A stretch of DNA of 64,000 nt, taken from assembly GCA_965267605.1 (NCBI GenBank), contig OZ254088.1, forward strand, positions 2,976,001 through 3,040,000, given 5' to 3'. The position numbers were made by a program, and so were the translations under genes. This stretch comes from G965267605 sp965267605. GTDB lineage: Bacteria; Bacteroidota; Bacteroidia; Flavobacteriales_E; Vicingaceae. Under the pieces are notes generated by a model. That model was not told the DNA's origin. It saw nothing but the letters and a program-made list of their open reading frames with translations, and did not search any database. Positions 52,601-59,552 of this stretch are shown here, in pieces. Within the stretch, counting starts at the first letter, position 1. Every line of letters starts with the position of its first letter.

Positions 52601-53834
52601 TGCTGCAGGTTGTGTAACTACAGCCATTGACACCATCCGTGAACCGGATCCGCTTGTGTCGAATATTGCAGCAACCAACGTACTATGCGCGAACGATTGT
52701 AACGGAACAGTAGCGGTTAATGTTACTGGTGGTACACCAGGATATGGTTATACCTGGTTGCCTGGAGGAATGACAACGGACTCTATAAACTCTCTATGCC
52801 CAGGCACGTACATCATTACCATTACAGATAACAATGGATGTCAACTGGTGGATAGCGCTACAGTAACCGGACAACAAGCATTGGTGATAGACAGTGTGGT
52901 TCATGATCTGGTAACCTGTAGTTCGAATTGTGATGCAACTGCAACAGTTTACGTCTCTGGAGGAAATGGGCCATACACCTACAACTGGTCTGGTGGTCAG
53001 ACTACACAGGTTGCAGGTGGTGTGTGCTTCGGGTTGAACATTATTACTGTAACGGACATTAATGGGTGTACTGCGGTTGATTCCATAAATGTGGGTGCAC
53101 AAGACACCGTAATTGCAATTGCTCCGGGAGATACAACGATATGTGAAGGAGAGTCAATCTGCCTGCCTGGAATCGTGACTGGCGGTAACTATTTTGTTTG
53201 GTACGAAACGCCAGCTGATACGCTTGGCCATAACGACACCCTTTGTGTAACTCCAACAGTTGGTACACATTGCTATGTATTGTTCAACACCAACGGTAAC
53301 TGTGTAGATTACGATACCGTTTGTGTTACTGTTGCTCCATTGCCTGTGGCGAATGCAGGGCCTGATGTAAGCATCATTGATGGAAACACAACGCAATTAA
53401 GCGGATCAGGTGGCGTGGCCTATATTTGGTCGCCAGACACATCGTTAACCGACAGCAGTATTGCCAATCCTGTAGCCAGTCCTAGCGTAACGACCACATA
53501 TTATCTAACGGTAATTAGTGCAGAAGGATGTAGGGGAATAGATTCAGTGGTGGTTACCGTTATTCCAACCATTGACTTCCCGAACGGTATTACACCGAAC
53601 GGTGACGGTAAAAATGATACATGGGTTATCGACTTCCTCGATCAGTACCCGAATCACGTTGTGGAGATCTACAACAGATGGGGAGAGATGTTATACAGGT
53701 CGACCGCCTATAAGAACGATTGGGATGGTACATACAAAGGCAAGGAGTTGCCTGTTGGAACGTATTATTACATTATAGAATTGAATGAAGAAGGTGTTGA
53801 GCCGTATACAGGACCTATCACCATTATGAGATAA
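43611..53834 (+). CDS. Giant SprB-like adhesin with 38 cysteine-rich modules and CHU_C sorting domain
   Basis: A 3407-residue (about 345 kDa) surface protein. Signal peptide from TTG 43611 (ends VLNA; a second TTG at 43629 is possible and no ATG fits). The head (residues about 28-270) begins YFWVGNGGSWTDASHWS, a parallel beta-helix-like region. From Cys281 come 38 SprB-type modules of about 75 residues with pattern CNGxCDG, GGTxPYTYxW, LCAGxYTVTVTD, NGC. Two Ig/PKD-like segments follow, then CHU_C (GITPNGDGKNDTW, IYNRWGEMLYRS). SprB is the gliding adhesin of Flavobacterium; here adhesion or motility is inferred. The next gene, overlapping by one base, is PorP/SprF. Confidence 0.9.
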   Translation: MLKTLFLTKHFSLTIGLSLLLCSVLNANTYFWVGNGGSWTDASHWSTTSGGPGNAGVPGVNDLAVFDQNSFSTANQMVTVGNGVTVGSLQWGTNVDAHLKGAHATMNISGSFNVTNAVHWDGIEKLRFIGSGTHEIYTNGNKLPFNTEFDGSGQWSFKDNYVYADSSTITVRNGQIQGADVTIFGGGFNVIGSNPRVINFSNSVIYAHSVWDFQTTNLTWRDQGTKVLVNTAIKDRVTVPLEMFGNFKFGGGAQIANPCGSPSFTLVATVVTSYSGFGVSCADTCNGVVNVAVAGGVGPFRYQWTGVPPPSDTLPTTDSVVCQGNQGVVVTDMGQNLPFGQPCNTSVFVLNPTKLSVSLIGSLDPTCADTCDAIISTFVNGGTAPVSLVWAPGGQTTSTINNICDGTHSLSVLDANGCTVDTNFTVNQPPHIVPVLDSTDVSCFNGCDGTVRVVSTSGGSGTYVSYLWMPGGATTQTVNGLCPGVYTVTITDDQGCIGIDSIEVGEPPQMVLDTSHINISCGGACDGLAAVRIISGGTPPFTHSWSNGSNNDTISGLCPGVYADTVTDAAGCDTIIQFNITEPPPLISTAGGFNVTCNGACDGIAFTVAGGGTPGYSYSWSPGGATTDTITGLCPGQYIVTITDQNGCSLNDTVNVTEPAVLQANATGIDPSCNGTCDGSVLSVPTGGTTPYTFVWNPGGQTSPGVNSLCAGQYIVTVTDSNGCQDIDTVNLVDPPVINGSISKNDITCNGLCDGNAKANVTGGSAPYTYSWSPGGQTTDSIFGLCQGNYIVTIRDANNCQVVVNTTINEPPPIVLTVNTTDEMCNGDCQGTAKANVSGGTGPYTYLWAPGGQTTDSISGLCANNYTVTVTDANGCVIIGNGTVNTPPVMNLNSRGYDIDCHGSCNGAARVSPTGGVPGYTYSWNPGGATTDSISGLCAGQYIVTVTDAGGCVMVDTINVNEPDTMLANVSTADVSCNGACDGTATALPTGGRPPYTYAWVPGGQTTQGITGLCQGNYTVTVTDSSGCTAVQQVTINEPPPLTTTTTPVSASCGTVCDGVATTNPSGGTAPYTYLWTPSAQTTQTATGLCAGFYTVTITDSAGCSIQDTVTVQNLISITVSADSIKTACNGLCDGRASASASGGTSPYTFVWNPGNIIGPVANNLCPGNYTVTATDSNGCQTTIPVTIPVDSSVLLANGLGVNPSCNGLCDGSASSVPTGGTQPYTYLWGPGGQTTTSLSNLCSGTYTISVTDSNGCVQTDTIVLTDPDTMTFTATIADVPCNGNCNGTITLVVTGGTGPYSYAWAPGGQTTANLTGLCAGNYTVTVTDANGCTKVRTYTIQQPPNLGSTPLSTDVSCNGLCDGTASVLVGGGTPPYTYFWSPGGQTTQSISNLCAGNYSVLVTDSNGCTTNQLVTINEPGPINVTLNGNDPLCNGTCDGSITANVTGGTAPFTFLWAPGGQTTGTINNLCSGNYSVTVTDTNGCTTNANTVLIDPFVLTVAITSTDANCNGVCDGTAKAVPSGGVGPYTYSWVPGGQTTDSISGLCAGVTTVTVTDNNGCFFIGSAIINEPPAMLANDSVTDANCGFCDGVIRVAPTGGTSPYSLLWAPGGQTTATITNLCAGPYQLTITDLNGCVDSFLIPVSNIGGPSGATVTQSDATCFGACDGAANVIPIGGTPPYTYSWIPGGQTTASVSNLCATTHTVTITDANGCQLNQNIIINEPDSITDNLVVVNALCNGSCDGSASVNPTGGTGPYTFIWSPIGATGSSVSGLCVGAYSVQITDFNGCTKTVNFNVAAPNALSLSTSFTPASCNGNCDGTMTVNTTGGTGPFSYNWSTGHTTQSVSGVCAGTYSVVVTDMNGCTDSTSVTVTEPSAITITQNVTQATCGACDGAITVTPSGGTGPYSYFWSNSATVPTIGGLCPGVYTVTVTDANNCSAVFNIPVGSINGPTTSHTFNNATCAGVCDGSATVTAVGGLPPYAFLWTPGGQTTNNASGLCAGVYLVQVTDANGCVTFETVTISDNTAITVAISSTDASCNGVCDGTALATPSGGTPPYSYLWSNSSTLNATIGLCAGSHSVTVTDALGCQAVQTFNINEPAPIGITFNTVNAACNGACTGQATAVVTGGNSPYSYNWSTGSTAPTTTGLCAGTYTLTVTDANGCTHTDSVNIIDGNPITAIINTTPATCGVCDGTASVTPSGGSGAPYTYLWTPGGMTTSNVSNLCPGSYTVTVTDNGGCTNNFIALISNPNGPTVSMAKTDVTCNGSCDGTATANVTAGTPAFTYQWNDPGLSTTSTATGLCAGTYSAVVRDGNGCITVDSITVNEPSQIQSNLNPTHPLCPGACNGSVTANPSGGSGSGYTYSWSPGGATTQTASGFCAGTVVVTITDGTGCSITDSITLVDPSALNVLASGTSPTCNGDCDATALALVSGGTGPYTYSWAPGGQTTSLAIGLCANGYTVTVTDANGCTGNANVTINDPPVLSTSSVVTNATCNGVCDGQVTTNPTGGSAPYTYQWSTGSTTQTITNLCAGTYSVIVVDANSCTAYDTVTVSENNPIVDNTVVNGANCGICDGSATATPTGGTGPYSYLWMPGAQTTQTATGLCAGIYTLFITDNGTGCLDSFQIIVNNLNGPTVSLTPTDETCAGSCDGQIAANVSGGTSPYTYLWSPGAQTTATATGLCVGQYIVTVTDSNGCITIDTASISTVPFATNIVASNDVTCNGNCDGNATAATTGGVGPFGFNWNPGGQTTASVTGLCAGVYTVTGTDSRGCQDSSSVVINEPPILMVNPALLGNCTCNGSCDGTVNATPTGGTAPYSYFWNTGGTASSITGLCAGWYTCTVTDANGCTATDSIQVTEPAVIQANDSIVLAACGMCNGEIHLRPTGGTGPYTFIWSPGGQVTQSIVGLCAGIYNVTITDANGCTGMFTIGVSNPNGPNIAMVMDSALCNGSCNGQATANVSGGTPGYAYLWNDPLNQTTPTATGLCAGVYGVTVTDAAGCVTTAIDTIREPDPLVSNIAATNVLCANDCNGTVAVNVTGGTPGYGYTWLPGGMTTDSINSLCPGTYIITITDNNGCQLVDSATVTGQQALVIDSVVHDLVTCSSNCDATATVYVSGGNGPYTYNWSGGQTTQVAGGVCFGLNIITVTDINGCTAVDSINVGAQDTVIAIAPGDTTICEGESICLPGIVTGGNYFVWYETPADTLGHNDTLCVTPTVGTHCYVLFNTNGNCVDYDTVCVTVAPLPVANAGPDVSIIDGNTTQLSGSGGVAYIWSPDTSLTDSSIANPVASPSVTTTYYLTVISAEGCRGIDSVVVTVIPTIDFPNGITPNGDGKNDTWVIDFLDQYPNHVVEIYNRWGEMLYRSTAYKNDWDGTYKGKELPVGTYYYIIELNEEGVEPYTGPITIMR
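44451..53100 (+). repeat. 38 tandem SprB-type coding modules
   Basis: Modules of about 225 bases. Most open with Cys-x3-Cys; five (first Cys at residues 1586, 1889, 2189, 2570 and 2874) open with Cys-x2-Cys and end with an NxNGPT-like linker, spaced 303, 300, 381 and 304 residues. These mark a higher-order unit of four modules (once five). Confidence 0.9.
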
Positions 53835-54763
53835 TGAAGAAGCTACTTGCCATATTATTGATTGGTGGTGCCGTTTTTTCGGTAAAAGCACAGCAGCTTC
53901 CTCAATTCAGCCAGTACGTGCTGAACGACTACGTTATTAATCCCGCTGTTGCAGGAACGAAAGGATATTTTGAGGGAAAATCCAATAACCGATACCAGTG
54001 GGAGGGCATCACTGATGCCCCTAGAACTTATACGCTTAGCGTAAATGGACCTTTAAAAAACCGCAAGGTGGGCCTTGGTGGGTACTTGTACACCGATCAC
54101 GTTGGTCCAACGCGAAGAACGGGTGGTGCGCTGTCTTATGCCTATCAGTTCAGACTTACTGAGAAGAAGGATAAGATTTCTCTCGGGCTGTCTGCAGGTC
54201 TGCTTCAATTCATGATTGACGGATCGAAGATTAGGCTGCGCGATGCCGATGACAATCTAATTACAGGTGGCGTGCAATCTGCACTCATTCCTGATGCTGG
54301 ATTCGGCCTGTATTTCTATCGCGAGAACAAGTATCATATTGGATTCTCGGCACCACAGATTTTCAAGGGTAAGATCAAGTTCTTCAAGGAAGGAGAGAAT
54401 CCAACGGCCACTCTCGCAAGACATTTCTTCTTCAGTGGTGCATATAGATTCGATATCAACGATGATATGGCACTTGAACCTATCTTCTTTGTGAAATTTG
54501 TAAAGCCCGCCCCTGTTCAACCAGAGCTGAATCTAAAATTCATCTATAAGAATAGGATTTGGGCAAGCGCTGGCTGGCGTTACCTTGATGCCATTACCGC
54601 TTCGATCGGATTTAATGCAACAGATAACATTGGCTTCGGGTATTCATATGACTTCCCTACTACCAATATTCGTAACTATTCAACCGGTACACACGAACTT
54701 ATGATCGCTCTGCGTTTCCACGATCCCAAGCCAAAGGAAACCAACGATAGCAGGATGTACTAA
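53834..54763 (+). CDS. PorP/SprF family partner of the giant adhesin
   Basis: A 309-residue PorP/SprF protein: signal peptide (cleavage after VKAQ), the family start QLPQFSQYVLNDYVINPAVAGT, and paired barrel strands ending GFGYSYDFPTTNIRNYSTGTHELMIALRF. The conserved location directly after a type B cargo gene supports a role in exporting or anchoring it. It begins at the last base of the adhesin stop (TAATG). Its sequence differs clearly from the other PorP/SprF at 42448, so it is not a recent copy. Confidence 0.93.
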   Translation: MKKLLAILLIGGAVFSVKAQQLPQFSQYVLNDYVINPAVAGTKGYFEGKSNNRYQWEGITDAPRTYTLSVNGPLKNRKVGLGGYLYTDHVGPTRRTGGALSYAYQFRLTEKKDKISLGLSAGLLQFMIDGSKIRLRDADDNLITGGVQSALIPDAGFGLYFYRENKYHIGFSAPQIFKGKIKFFKEGENPTATLARHFFFSGAYRFDINDDMALEPIFFVKFVKPAPVQPELNLKFIYKNRIWASAGWRYLDAITASIGFNATDNIGFGYSYDFPTTNIRNYSTGTHELMIALRFHDPKPKETNDSRMY

Positions 54764-55377
54764 GGACCAGGTAGCACCTCGAACCGGTAACCCCTATCTC
54801 CAAATTCTTCAAGCGTTCGCTTTAAAGCAGGCATCATCTTGTGATACGCTTTCTGAGAATCGTGAAACACGACTATAGATCCCTCCTGTACGTTGGTTAA
54901 AACATTTTTGACGCAATCTTCAGGAGTCAATCGCTCATCAAAATCACCACATAGTACATCCCACATTACTACTTGCATCGATTGAAGGATATGGTTCGCC
55001 TGAGCACTTCTAATCATTCCATAAGGTGGTCTAAACAGATTTGTGTCGATTAGTTCGGAACAAGCTTGAACATCCTTCAAATACTCTTCATTGGATGTTT
55101 TCTTGCCGTTCTTGTGGTTCATGGTATGATTGCCAATAAGATGCCCTTCTCTTTTAATACGCGCCACTATATCTGGGTAACTGGCAATGCGATGACCAAC
55201 GCAGAAGAATGTCGCCAAAGCGTTGTGCGTTTTTAACACGTCTAAAACCGCATCAGTGATCTCTGGAGTTGGTCCGTCATCAAAGGTTAGATATACAACC
55301 TTATCTGTGGTATCTACCTTCCATAGATATCTTGGAAATACCTTGCGAACCGCAGAAGGCGTTTTAACAAGGTACAT
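54760..55377 (-). CDS. Polysaccharide deacetylase family protein
   Basis: A 205-residue NodB-fold protein: VYLTFDDGPTPE holds the catalytic base and metal Asp, GNHTMNHKNG the metal histidines, and FRPPYGMIRS and IVVFHDS the later motifs. Family members deacetylate chitin oligomers, peptidoglycan or exopolysaccharide; no signal peptide is visible, so location is uncertain. The ATG overlaps the radA stop, so it is last in a minus-strand operon. Its stop overlaps the PorP/SprF stop by four bases. Confidence 0.9.
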   Translation of the reverse strand: MYLVKTPSAVRKVFPRYLWKVDTTDKVVYLTFDDGPTPEITDAVLDVLKTHNALATFFCVGHRIASYPDIVARIKREGHLIGNHTMNHKNGKKTSNEEYLKDVQACSELIDTNLFRPPYGMIRSAQANHILQSMQVVMWDVLCGDFDERLTPEDCVKNVLTNVQEGSIVVFHDSQKAYHKMMPALKRTLEEFGDRGYRFEVLPGP

Positions 55378-56726
55378 CAGAGAAACAATTGAGAAACCAG
55401 GTCAGCCACCTTGCTCACCTTTACTACTTCAATACTCTTGCCTGGTGGTACGTTCTCTGAGTATTTAGAAATAAATATGCGCTTCAAACCAAGTCGCTCC
55501 GCCTCCGCTATTCTCTGATCTATTTTGCTAACTGGTCTCACTTCCCCACTCAAACCAACTTCTCCTGCGAAGCACGCGTCCACACCAACGGCATTATCGA
55601 TGTTGGATGAAAGAATGGCGCTGATTACCGCCAAATCCAATCCAGGATCATCCACACGAATTCCTCCTGCTATGTTGAGAAAAACGTCTTTGTTTCCCAG
55701 TTGAATGCCGCACTTCTTTTCGAGGACCGCCACCAGCATGGAAAGCCGTCTCATATCGACCCCTGTAGTAGAACGTTGTGGTGTTCCATACGCAGCGCTG
55801 CTCACCAATGCCTGAACTTCAATAAGCATTGGGCGAACACCTTCAATTACTGCTCCTATGGCAATGCCAGAAAATGCTTCATCTCGATCCGTCATTAGGA
55901 CCTCTGAAGGGTTCTCAACACCAATCAATCCTGAAGCACGCATTTCGTAGATGCCCAGTTCTTGCGTGGAGCCAAACCTGTTCTTGTTTGCCCTTAACAA
56001 TCTGAATAAATGGTTGCGGTCTCCTTCAAAGTGTAGCACCACATCCACCATATGCTCGAGCACCTTTGGTCCTGCGATATGCCCATCCTTAGTGATGTGA
56101 CCAATAACCACAATAGGTATGTTCCTTTCCTTGCACACGCGCATGAGCCCGGCCGCACATTCACGAATCTGTCCCACCGATCCCGGGGCTGATTCCATAT
56201 GTGATGTGTGCATGGTTTGGATGGAATCTATAATGCATACATCCGGCCTGTCTTGCTCAAGGACATGAAGAACTGATTCCAACGCTGTTGTAGTAAGCAA
56301 CAGGCAATTTTCATTTTGAGCTCCTATTCTCTCCGCGCGCAATTTGATCTGTTGCTCGCTCTCTTCACCCGAAACATAAAGCACCTTTTTGTTTTCCAGC
56401 TCCAATGCAACTTGCAACATTAAAGTAGACTTTCCTATGCCCGGCTCACCGGCACATAAGACAAAAGATCCAGGAACAAGGCCTCCGCCCAAAACACGAT
56501 TCAGCTCCTTGTTTCGCAGATCTATTCGATCTGCACTCGAAGCTTGAACTTCCGAAAGTTTTGTTGGTCCGCTAATGGAGGACGTGGAGGTTGGTGATGC
56601 CTGTTTAGGATTTTGAATTTCTTCAGCAAGCGTATTCCATTCGTTGCAATTGTTGCATTGCCCAGTCCATTTAGGCTGTGTGTTACCACAAGATTGGCAT
56701 ACAAATACCGATTTCACCTTAGCCAT
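55377..56726 (-). CDS. radA: DNA repair protein RadA
   Basis: A 449-residue RadA (Sms), a branch-migrating helicase in recombinational repair. N-terminal zinc finger CQSCG and CNNCNEW; Walker A GEPGIGKST; the RadA-specific KNRFG in RANKNRFGSTQELGI; a C-terminal Lon-protease-like domain with GGIRVDDPGLDLAV. The frame runs upstream to 56774, but the ATG at 56726 (MAKVKSVFVCQSCG) gives the standard start. It overlaps the 3' end of the adenylyltransferase gene. Confidence 0.96.
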   Translation of the reverse strand: MAKVKSVFVCQSCGNTQPKWTGQCNNCNEWNTLAEEIQNPKQASPTSTSSISGPTKLSEVQASSADRIDLRNKELNRVLGGGLVPGSFVLCAGEPGIGKSTLMLQVALELENKKVLYVSGEESEQQIKLRAERIGAQNENCLLLTTTALESVLHVLEQDRPDVCIIDSIQTMHTSHMESAPGSVGQIRECAAGLMRVCKERNIPIVVIGHITKDGHIAGPKVLEHMVDVVLHFEGDRNHLFRLLRANKNRFGSTQELGIYEMRASGLIGVENPSEVLMTDRDEAFSGIAIGAVIEGVRPMLIEVQALVSSAAYGTPQRSTTGVDMRRLSMLVAVLEKKCGIQLGNKDVFLNIAGGIRVDDPGLDLAVISAILSSNIDNAVGVDACFAGEVGLSGEVRPVSKIDQRIAEAERLGLKRIFISKYSENVPPGKSIEVVKVSKVADLVSQLFL

Positions 56727-57237
56727 CGGAAGACAGTTTATCGATGATACCCGTGGTTGAATATCCTTCCACAAAAGGAATGGTTGCTACTTCCCCGCCC
56801 TGCTTTTTCACCTCAGCAGATCCTACAATGTACTTCGAACTAGATGGGTCAGATTCCTCTGCATCGTAATCACCTCCCTTCGTAAGTACATCAGGATTGA
56901 GCTTAGTAATAAGATCAAGGGGGGTGTCATCATCAAACAATACAACGATGTCCACACTTGCCAACGCAGATAGTACCACAAGTCGCGACTCCTCATTGTT
57001 AACAGGGCGGCCCGGACCTTTCAATTCAGAAACCGACCTGTCAGTATTAACACCTACCACTAGCAAATCCCCAAGTGCCTGTGCTTTAGCCAGGTAATCT
57101 ACATGGCCAACATGAAGAATATCGAAACAACCATTGGTGAATACAACCTTCTTCCCTTCCTGCTGCCAATTCGTGACCTGTGCCGCAGCTTGCTCGGCAG
57201 ACTTGATTTTGTGTTGTGCGTAATCAGGCAGTGACAT
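56719..57237 (-). CDS. rfaE2: D-glycero-beta-D-manno-heptose 1-phosphate adenylyltransferase
   Basis: A 172-residue nucleotidyltransferase equal to the C-terminal half of HldE. The HxGH motif is GCFDILHVGHVDYL, and GVNTDRSVSELKGPGRPVNN and TKGGDYDAE are typical. It activates heptose-1-phosphate with ATP for lipopolysaccharide core. No kinase half is fused or adjacent. The ATG at 57237 was chosen over 57267; it overlaps the next gene by 14 bases. Confidence 0.92.
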   Translation of the reverse strand: MSLPDYAQHKIKSAEQAAAQVTNWQQEGKKVVFTNGCFDILHVGHVDYLAKAQALGDLLVVGVNTDRSVSELKGPGRPVNNEESRLVVLSALASVDIVVLFDDDTPLDLITKLNPDVLTKGGDYDAEESDPSSSKYIVGSAEVKKQGGEVATIPFVEGYSTTGIIDKLSSDG

Positions 57238-58219
57238 TGTTGGCTCTCTTTCTGTTGTAAGCAGCAATTAAGATAATAGAAAGCAGGCCAACAACGATGA
57301 TCATCAAGGTCTGTGTGGACCATACCAGCCAACCGAAGGTCTTGCCTACGTTCTCAGAAATACCATAAAGGGTCAGGATCTTCATCACAAATAACGGGTA
57401 TGTGCCAATGCCTCCATTGGTAAGTGCAATGGCAATTCCACCTATAACAAATGCTGAAACAGCGCCACCAAATGGCAATGATTCAACACCAGGTATGCAG
57501 TAAATCGTTACCTGGAACATCAGTAAATACAGAAGCCAGATAGCTGCTGTGTGGAATAGAAACGCCCATTTCTTCTTCATGGTCAGGATCGACTTCGCTC
57601 CTTCCAAAATGCCCTTGAGGAATTCCTTAACCTTTATCACAAATTTGATCTGCGACCGCCAGATAAAGAACAGTGCCACAGCGCCAACTACCAAAGCAAT
57701 AACTGCCATGATCACCAGGCGCATTGGGTCAAGGTTTTTTACCCCCTCCAGGTTCATCACAAAATCCAGGATGGTGTCAGACTGAACGATCAATACCGTT
57801 ACGATAAGGCTAAGAAGAATAACCACATCCGCTACGCGTTCTGCCACTACCGTACCCAGCAGTTTGTCGAATGGGATGTTCTCATGCTTGCTCATGTATC
57901 CGCACCGGGACAACTCTCCTGCTCTTGGAATTAGGAGATTGACCATATAGCCAATCATCACTGAGAAGAAACTATTTAGAAACTTGGGTTGGTACCCCAA
58001 AGGTTCCAGTGTAAACTTCCATCGGTAAGCACGGGAAGCGTGTGATAGAATGGCCAAACACATTGATATCGCCAACCAACCCCACCTGGCGCTGGCCACG
58101 GAATCAAGCATTTCTTTTTTATCCTCTTCCGAAATGTCTGAGAACATCCACCATGTGAGGAACAATCCCAATCCTAGTGGAAGAACAATCTTCAGAAAGT
58201 TGATGATCTTACTTTTCAC
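57224..58219 (-). CDS. Lysylphosphatidylglycerol-synthase-TM/flippase-like membrane protein
   Basis: A 331-residue inner-membrane protein with about eight helices of the LPG_synthase_TM (UPF0104) family. Characteristic stretches are SHASRAYRWKFTLEPLGY, LLIPRAGELSRCGYMSKHE and TVVAERVADVVILLSL, and later GGAVSAFVIGGIAIALTNGGIGTYP. Without the soluble transferase domain, these proteins are assigned to lipid or glycan transport. It lies between panD and the heptose gene, suggesting an envelope-related operon. Confidence 0.88.
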   Translation of the reverse strand: MKSKIINFLKIVLPLGLGLFLTWWMFSDISEEDKKEMLDSVASARWGWLAISMCLAILSHASRAYRWKFTLEPLGYQPKFLNSFFSVMIGYMVNLLIPRAGELSRCGYMSKHENIPFDKLLGTVVAERVADVVILLSLIVTVLIVQSDTILDFVMNLEGVKNLDPMRLVIMAVIALVVGAVALFFIWRSQIKFVIKVKEFLKGILEGAKSILTMKKKWAFLFHTAAIWLLYLLMFQVTIYCIPGVESLPFGGAVSAFVIGGIAIALTNGGIGTYPLFVMKILTLYGISENVGKTFGWLVWSTQTLMIIVVGLLSIILIAAYNRKRANNVTA

Positions 58220-58224
58220 AAGCG

Positions 58225-58575
58225 CTACTTCAGCTTGTTGGTGGTCTCATCTGGGAAAATGAGTGTCGGTTCAAAGGACTTTGCTTCTTCAAAATCCATT
58301 GATGCGTAAGATATAATGATCACGATATCGTTTACCGCAACGCGTCTTGCGGCCGGGCCATTCAGACATACATCACCGGAACCGCGAACACCCTTGATTA
58401 CATAAGTTTCCAGTCGTTCGCCATTGTTGATGTTTACGATCTGCACCTTTTCTCCAGCAATGATATTGGCGGCATCCATCAAATCTTCATCGATGGTGAT
58501 GCTGCCCATATAGTTCAGGTCAGCCTGAGTGACCTTCACCCTGTGGATCTTGCTTTTAACTACCTCTACTCGCAT
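58225..58575 (-). CDS. panD: Aspartate 1-decarboxylase
   Basis: A 116-residue proenzyme that makes beta-alanine for pantothenate and CoA. Self-cleavage occurs between Gly24 and Ser25 in NYMGSITID, which forms the pyruvoyl group on Ser25. Downstream motifs GERLETYVIKG and NGPAARRVAVND are conserved. Ten bases from panC, with which it shares the pathway. Confidence 0.96.
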   Translation of the reverse strand: MRVEVVKSKIHRVKVTQADLNYMGSITIDEDLMDAANIIAGEKVQIVNINNGERLETYVIKGVRGSGDVCLNGPAARRVAVNDIVIIISYASMDFEEAKSFEPTLIFPDETTNKLK

Positions 58576-58585
58576 CGCGGCTAAA

Positions 58586-59428
58586 TTAATTATTTAAGGC
58601 AAGATTGTCGATAAGCCTAACGGGGCCAACCTTGGCAGCAATAAACGCTCTTAGCGCACCAGAATTGTGTTCAGATAGCGGTTCCAATGTTGCCTCGTTA
58701 GCAATTGTGAAGTACTCCAGCTCACAATCTGATAAGGCATTTACTGCTTCCTCGATGTACCCGTTTATTTCAGTAACAGATTGGGTGGTGAAATTGTTCC
58801 TTGCATAAACCAGGCAACGGTACAGAATGGCTGCATTCGTTCTTTGTCTTTCGGATAACCTGGCATTCCTGGAACTTCGTGCCAATCCGTCATCTTCTCT
58901 CGCGGTTGCAACACGCTGAACTTTGTGGGGCCGGTCAGATGTCGCTACCATTGCTTCAACGATCCTCAACTGCTGAAAATCCTTCTCCCCAAAGCACGAG
59001 ACATCTGGCTGGACAAAATCAAAAAGCTGGGTCAGCACCTGGATTACTCCTTCGAAGTGACCTGACCTGCCTGCCCCTTCCATGGATGCATTCAGCGGTG
59101 CCGGATCAAATTTGGAGGGAATCTCGTTTCTATATACGTCAGCTGCTTCGGGTGTAAAGACCACATCTACTCCTTCATCCAGTAAAGCATTGAGGTCTGT
59201 TTCAAGGTCTCGCGGATAGTGTTCCAGGTCTTCCTTGTTGTTGAATTGTGTAGGGTTTACAAAAATGGATACTACTACCCTATCTCCCAGCATTTTAGCC
59301 TCACGTATGAGCGTCAAATGACCCTCATGCAGTGCGCCCATTGTGGGTACAAATGCAATTTCCTTGCCTATGGCATGTTGAGCGTCTGCATACGCTCTCA
59401 TTGCTTCAGGGGTCAAAATCCTCTCCAT
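58586..59428 (-). CDS. panC: Pantothenate synthetase
   Basis: A 280-residue ligase joining pantoate and beta-alanine with ATP. HxGH motif in FVPTMGALHEGHLTLI, then VVSIFVNPTQF, FGEKDFQQLRIVEAMV and the KMSKS-like DGLARSSRNARLS. The frame continues upstream to 59491; ATG 59428 gives the standard length and start, while 59452 remains possible. First gene of the minus-strand run and divergent from the starch-synthase-like gene. Confidence 0.95.
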   Translation of the reverse strand: MERILTPEAMRAYADAQHAIGKEIAFVPTMGALHEGHLTLIREAKMLGDRVVVSIFVNPTQFNNKEDLEHYPRDLETDLNALLDEGVDVVFTPEAADVYRNEIPSKFDPAPLNASMEGAGRSGHFEGVIQVLTQLFDFVQPDVSCFGEKDFQQLRIVEAMVATSDRPHKVQRVATAREDDGLARSSRNARLSERQRTNAAILYRCLVYARNNFTTQSVTEINGYIEEAVNALSDCELEYFTIANEATLEPLSEHNSGALRAFIAAKVGPVRLIDNLALNN

Positions 59429-59498
59429 TCCAACTGATACTGCGGCTTCCATAGTTTTGCGTGCCAAAATTGGTAAATTAATTGAAACCAACCCAAAC

Positions 59499-59529
59499 TT
59501 GCCTAAAACCCTTAAAATTCGTACCTTTG
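59499..59529 (+). promoter_or_regulatory. Promoter of the starch-synthase-like gene
   Basis: TTG at 59499-59501 and TACCTTTG at 59522-59529, spaced by 20 bases, are an exact match to the Bacteroidota -33/-7 pattern. The ATG is 23 bases beyond the -7 box. Confidence 0.6.
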
Positions 59530-59552
59530 TGCCCCATTACTAAACGAAGTTT

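Noticed and set aside
44451..53100. Regular direct repeats resembling a CRISPR array
   Set aside because: Units are about 225 bases, in frame and protein coding, without short conserved repeats and unique spacers.
56727..56774. RadA extension to 56774
   Set aside because: RadA proteins begin just before the zinc finger, as with ATG 56726; the extension overlaps the adenylyltransferase gene.
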